Below are positions 4,288 through 6,130 of a DNA stretch of 6,130 nt, one piece after another. The translations under genes and the position numbers were made by a program. The notes under the pieces were generated by a model, which was not told the DNA's origin, did not search any database, and was given only the letters and a program-made list of their open reading frames with translations. Positions within the stretch are counted from its first letter, which is position 1, and the number at the start of each line of letters is the position of its first letter. This DNA is from Alphaproteobacteria bacterium (GTDB lineage Bacteria > Pseudomonadota > Alphaproteobacteria > BOG-932 > Roseiterribacteraceae). The stretch covers positions 1-6,130 of the forward strand of contig CAJCJC010000251.1 of NCBI GenBank assembly GCA_903970575.1. The letters are read 5' to 3'.

Positions 4288-6130
4288 TGGCCGCGCATCG
4301 GGAGATCAAGAAGGTCGCCGTCATTGGGGCCGGCGTCATGGGCGCGGCCATCGCGGCCCACGTGACCAATGCCGGGCTACCGGTGATCCTGCTGGATATC
4401 GTCTCCAAGGACCCGAACGACCGCAGCGCGATCGCCAAGGGCGCGGTCACCAAGATGTTGAAGACCGATCCCGCGCCGTTCATGAGCGCGCGCAACGCCA
4501 AGCTGATAACGCCGGGCAATCTGGAAGACGATCTTTCGCTGCTGTCGGAATGCGACTGGATCGTCGAGGCGATCGTCGAAAATATCAAGATCAAGCACGA
4601 CCTCTATGGCAAGCTGGAGGCGGTGCGCAAGGACGGCTCGATCGTCAGCTCGAACACCTCCACAATTCCGCTGCGGGCGCTGATAGAAGGCCGCTCGGAG
4701 GCGTTCCAGCGCGATTTCGCGATCACCCATTTCTTCAACCCGCCCCGCTATATGCGCCTGCTGGAGCTGGTGTCGGGCAATAAGACCGCCCCCGAGGTCA
4801 CCGAAACCCTGGCGCTTTTCTGCGACGTGAAGCTCGGCAAGGGCGTGGTCCGGTGCCATGACACGCCGGGCTTCATCGCCAACCGCATCGGCATGATGTG
4901 GCTGCAGGCGGGCCTGAACGCCGCCGAGGATTCCGGCCTGACTGTCGAGGAGGCCGACGCGGTGGCGGGCAAAATCATGGGATTCCCCTCGACAGGCTTG
5001 TTCGGGTTGTTCGATCTGATCGGCATCGATCTGATGCCGCATGTGTCGTCGAGCATGGCCTCGAACCTGACGGACGACGACGCCTATCGCTCCGAATTGC
5101 GCGATTCGGCGATCGTCAAGCGGCTGATCGAAACCGGCTATACCGGGCGCAAGGGCAAGGGCGGGTTCTACCGCATGACCAAAAACGGCGCCGCGCGCCT
5201 GAAGGAAGCGGTCGACCTTGCGACCGGCGAGTATCGCCCCGTGCGCCCGGTGAGCCTTCCAACGCTCGATCTGGCGCTCGCCGACCGCAAGACTGGTCTT
5301 AAGACGCTGCTCTCCGGCGACGACAAGGCCGCCTCGTTCGCCTGGGGCATGCTGGCGCCGACCTTCGCCTATGCCGCGGACCTGGTGGGGGAGATCGCCG
5401 ATACGCTGCTGGAAGTCGATGAGGGCATGAAGCTTGGCTATGGCTGGAAATACGGCCCGTTCGAGCTGATGGACCTGGTGGGCACGGGCTGGCTCGCCGA
5501 GCGGTTCACGGCAAAGGGTCGGGCGGTTCCAAAATTGCTCAAGATCGCGGCAGGACGCCCCTTTTACCGCGTCGACAACGGCCAGCTACAATTCCTGACG
5601 CTCGACGGCGCCTATGCCGACGTGAAGCGGGCGGAGGGCGTGCTGCTGTTGCAGGACATCAAGCGCCGCTCGAAGCCGATCTCCAAGAACGCGTCGGCGA
5701 GCCTGTGGGATATCGGCGATGGCGTCGTCTGCCTGGAGTTCACCTCCAAGGCCAATTCGCTCGATCCCGAGATCATGACCATGATCGGGACGGCGATGCG
5801 CACGATCGGTGACGGCAAAGGCGCATGGAAGGCGCTGGTTATCGCCAATGACGGGGATAATTTCTCGGTCGGCGCCAACCTGGGGCTGGTTCTCTTCGCG
5901 ATTAACATCGCGATGTACGAACAGCTGGAGCAGATGATCGCCATGGGGCAGATGACCTATAAGGCGCTGAAATACGCGCCCTTCCCTGTCGTGTCCGCGC
6001 CGGCAGGCCGCGCGCTTGGCGGCGGCTGCGAGATTACGCTGCATAGTTCGGCGGTGCAGGCGCACGCCGAAACCTATATGGGACTGGTCGAGGTTGGCGT
6101 CGGCGTCATTCCGGGCTGGGGCGGCTGCAA
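4287..6130 (+). CDS. fadN: Bifunctional 3-hydroxyacyl-CoA dehydrogenase/enoyl-CoA hydratase (FadN-like), 3' end cut by window edge
   Basis: The protein combines the hydration and NAD-dependent oxidation steps of beta-oxidation; 614 codons are present and the reading frame is still open at the right edge. Its order is dehydrogenase first and hydratase last, as in Bacillus FadN (about 790 residues) and opposite to FadB. The NAD-binding Rossmann domain has GAGVMG (14-19) and Asp37, which favours NAD over NADP. The dehydrogenase catalytic pair is His148 (THFFNPP) and Glu160 (LLELV), with SSNTS (121-125) and Asn199 (PGFIANR). Two helical dehydrogenase C-terminal domains follow (about 193-300 and 348-430). 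The crotonase domain begins near 470. It has the oxyanion-hole segment FSVGAN (526-531), and both hydratase glutamates, Glu582 (GGGCE) and Glu602 (GLVE), 20 residues apart as in rat enoyl-CoA hydratase. GAGG (4276-4279) lies seven bases before the ATG. The gene overlaps the thiolase stop by one base. The family and both active sites are well supported; chain-length preference is unknown. Confidence 0.95.
   Translation, partial: MAAHREIKKVAVIGAGVMGAAIAAHVTNAGLPVILLDIVSKDPNDRSAIAKGAVTKMLKTDPAPFMSARNAKLITPGNLEDDLSLLSECDWIVEAIVENIKIKHDLYGKLEAVRKDGSIVSSNTSTIPLRALIEGRSEAFQRDFAITHFFNPPRYMRLLELVSGNKTAPEVTETLALFCDVKLGKGVVRCHDTPGFIANRIGMMWLQAGLNAAEDSGLTVEEADAVAGKIMGFPSTGLFGLFDLIGIDLMPHVSSSMASNLTDDDAYRSELRDSAIVKRLIETGYTGRKGKGGFYRMTKNGAARLKEAVDLATGEYRPVRPVSLPTLDLALADRKTGLKTLLSGDDKAASFAWGMLAPTFAYAADLVGEIADTLLEVDEGMKLGYGWKYGPFELMDLVGTGWLAERFTAKGRAVPKLLKIAAGRPFYRVDNGQLQFLTLDGAYADVKRAEGVLLLQDIKRRSKPISKNASASLWDIGDGVVCLEFTSKANSLDPEIMTMIGTAMRTIGDGKGAWKALVIANDGDNFSVGANLGLVLFAINIAMYEQLEQMIAMGQMTYKALKYAPFPVVSAPAGRALGGGCEITLHSSAVQAHAETYMGLVEVGVGVIPGWGGC

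Noticed and set aside
4377..5042. Minus-strand open frame of 221 codons opposite the dehydrogenase/hydratase gene
   Set aside because: It is a shadow frame; the plus-strand protein has complete catalytic motifs across the same stretch.

Overview
The window looks like ordinary chromosomal DNA from a GC-rich proteobacterium, most likely an alphaproteobacterium. The C-terminal hydratase domain of the multifunctional beta-oxidation protein and the two-domain cold-shock protein are both forms I associate with that class, and a sphingomonad-like host is my best guess. No 16S or other taxonomic marker is present, so this is inference. I see no mobile element, CRISPR array, tRNA or rRNA. Coding density is high, and no gene-free stretch exceeds about 150 bases.

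Left part, minus strand (1-1160): a UDP-glucose 4-epimerase gene (galE/exoB type) enters from the left edge, with its first 185 codons in the window. Upstream of it on the same strand is a gene for a protein with two cold-shock domains. Both genes lack a Shine-Dalgarno sequence and have a sigma70-like hexamer pair placed so that transcription would start at, or about 11 bases before, the ATG. The galE transcript may therefore be leaderless.

Middle (1161-1304): a divergent intergenic region of 144 bases (126 if the cold-shock gene starts at its upstream GTG). It holds a 6-bp inverted repeat inside the proposed cold-shock promoter, and a weak promoter plus a strong Shine-Dalgarno sequence for the rightward genes.

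Right part, plus strand (1305-6130): three genes form a beta-oxidation set. They encode an acyl-CoA ligase (FadD/PimA-like AMP-forming enzyme), a thiolase (FadA-like), and a bifunctional 3-hydroxyacyl-CoA dehydrogenase/enoyl-CoA hydratase with the dehydrogenase first (FadN-like order), cut by the right edge. The thiolase and dehydrogenase genes overlap by one base and are almost certainly co-translated. The ligase is separated from them by 130 bases, so it may share the operon or be transcribed alone. Together they would activate a carboxylic acid to its CoA thioester, then hydrate, oxidise and thiolytically cleave it. The acyl-CoA dehydrogenase step is not in the window.

I see no convincing new biological system. 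The points most worth testing are the possible internal start that would release a CspA-sized protein from the two-domain cold-shock gene, the inferred leaderless start of galE, and the palindrome inside the cold-shock promoter.
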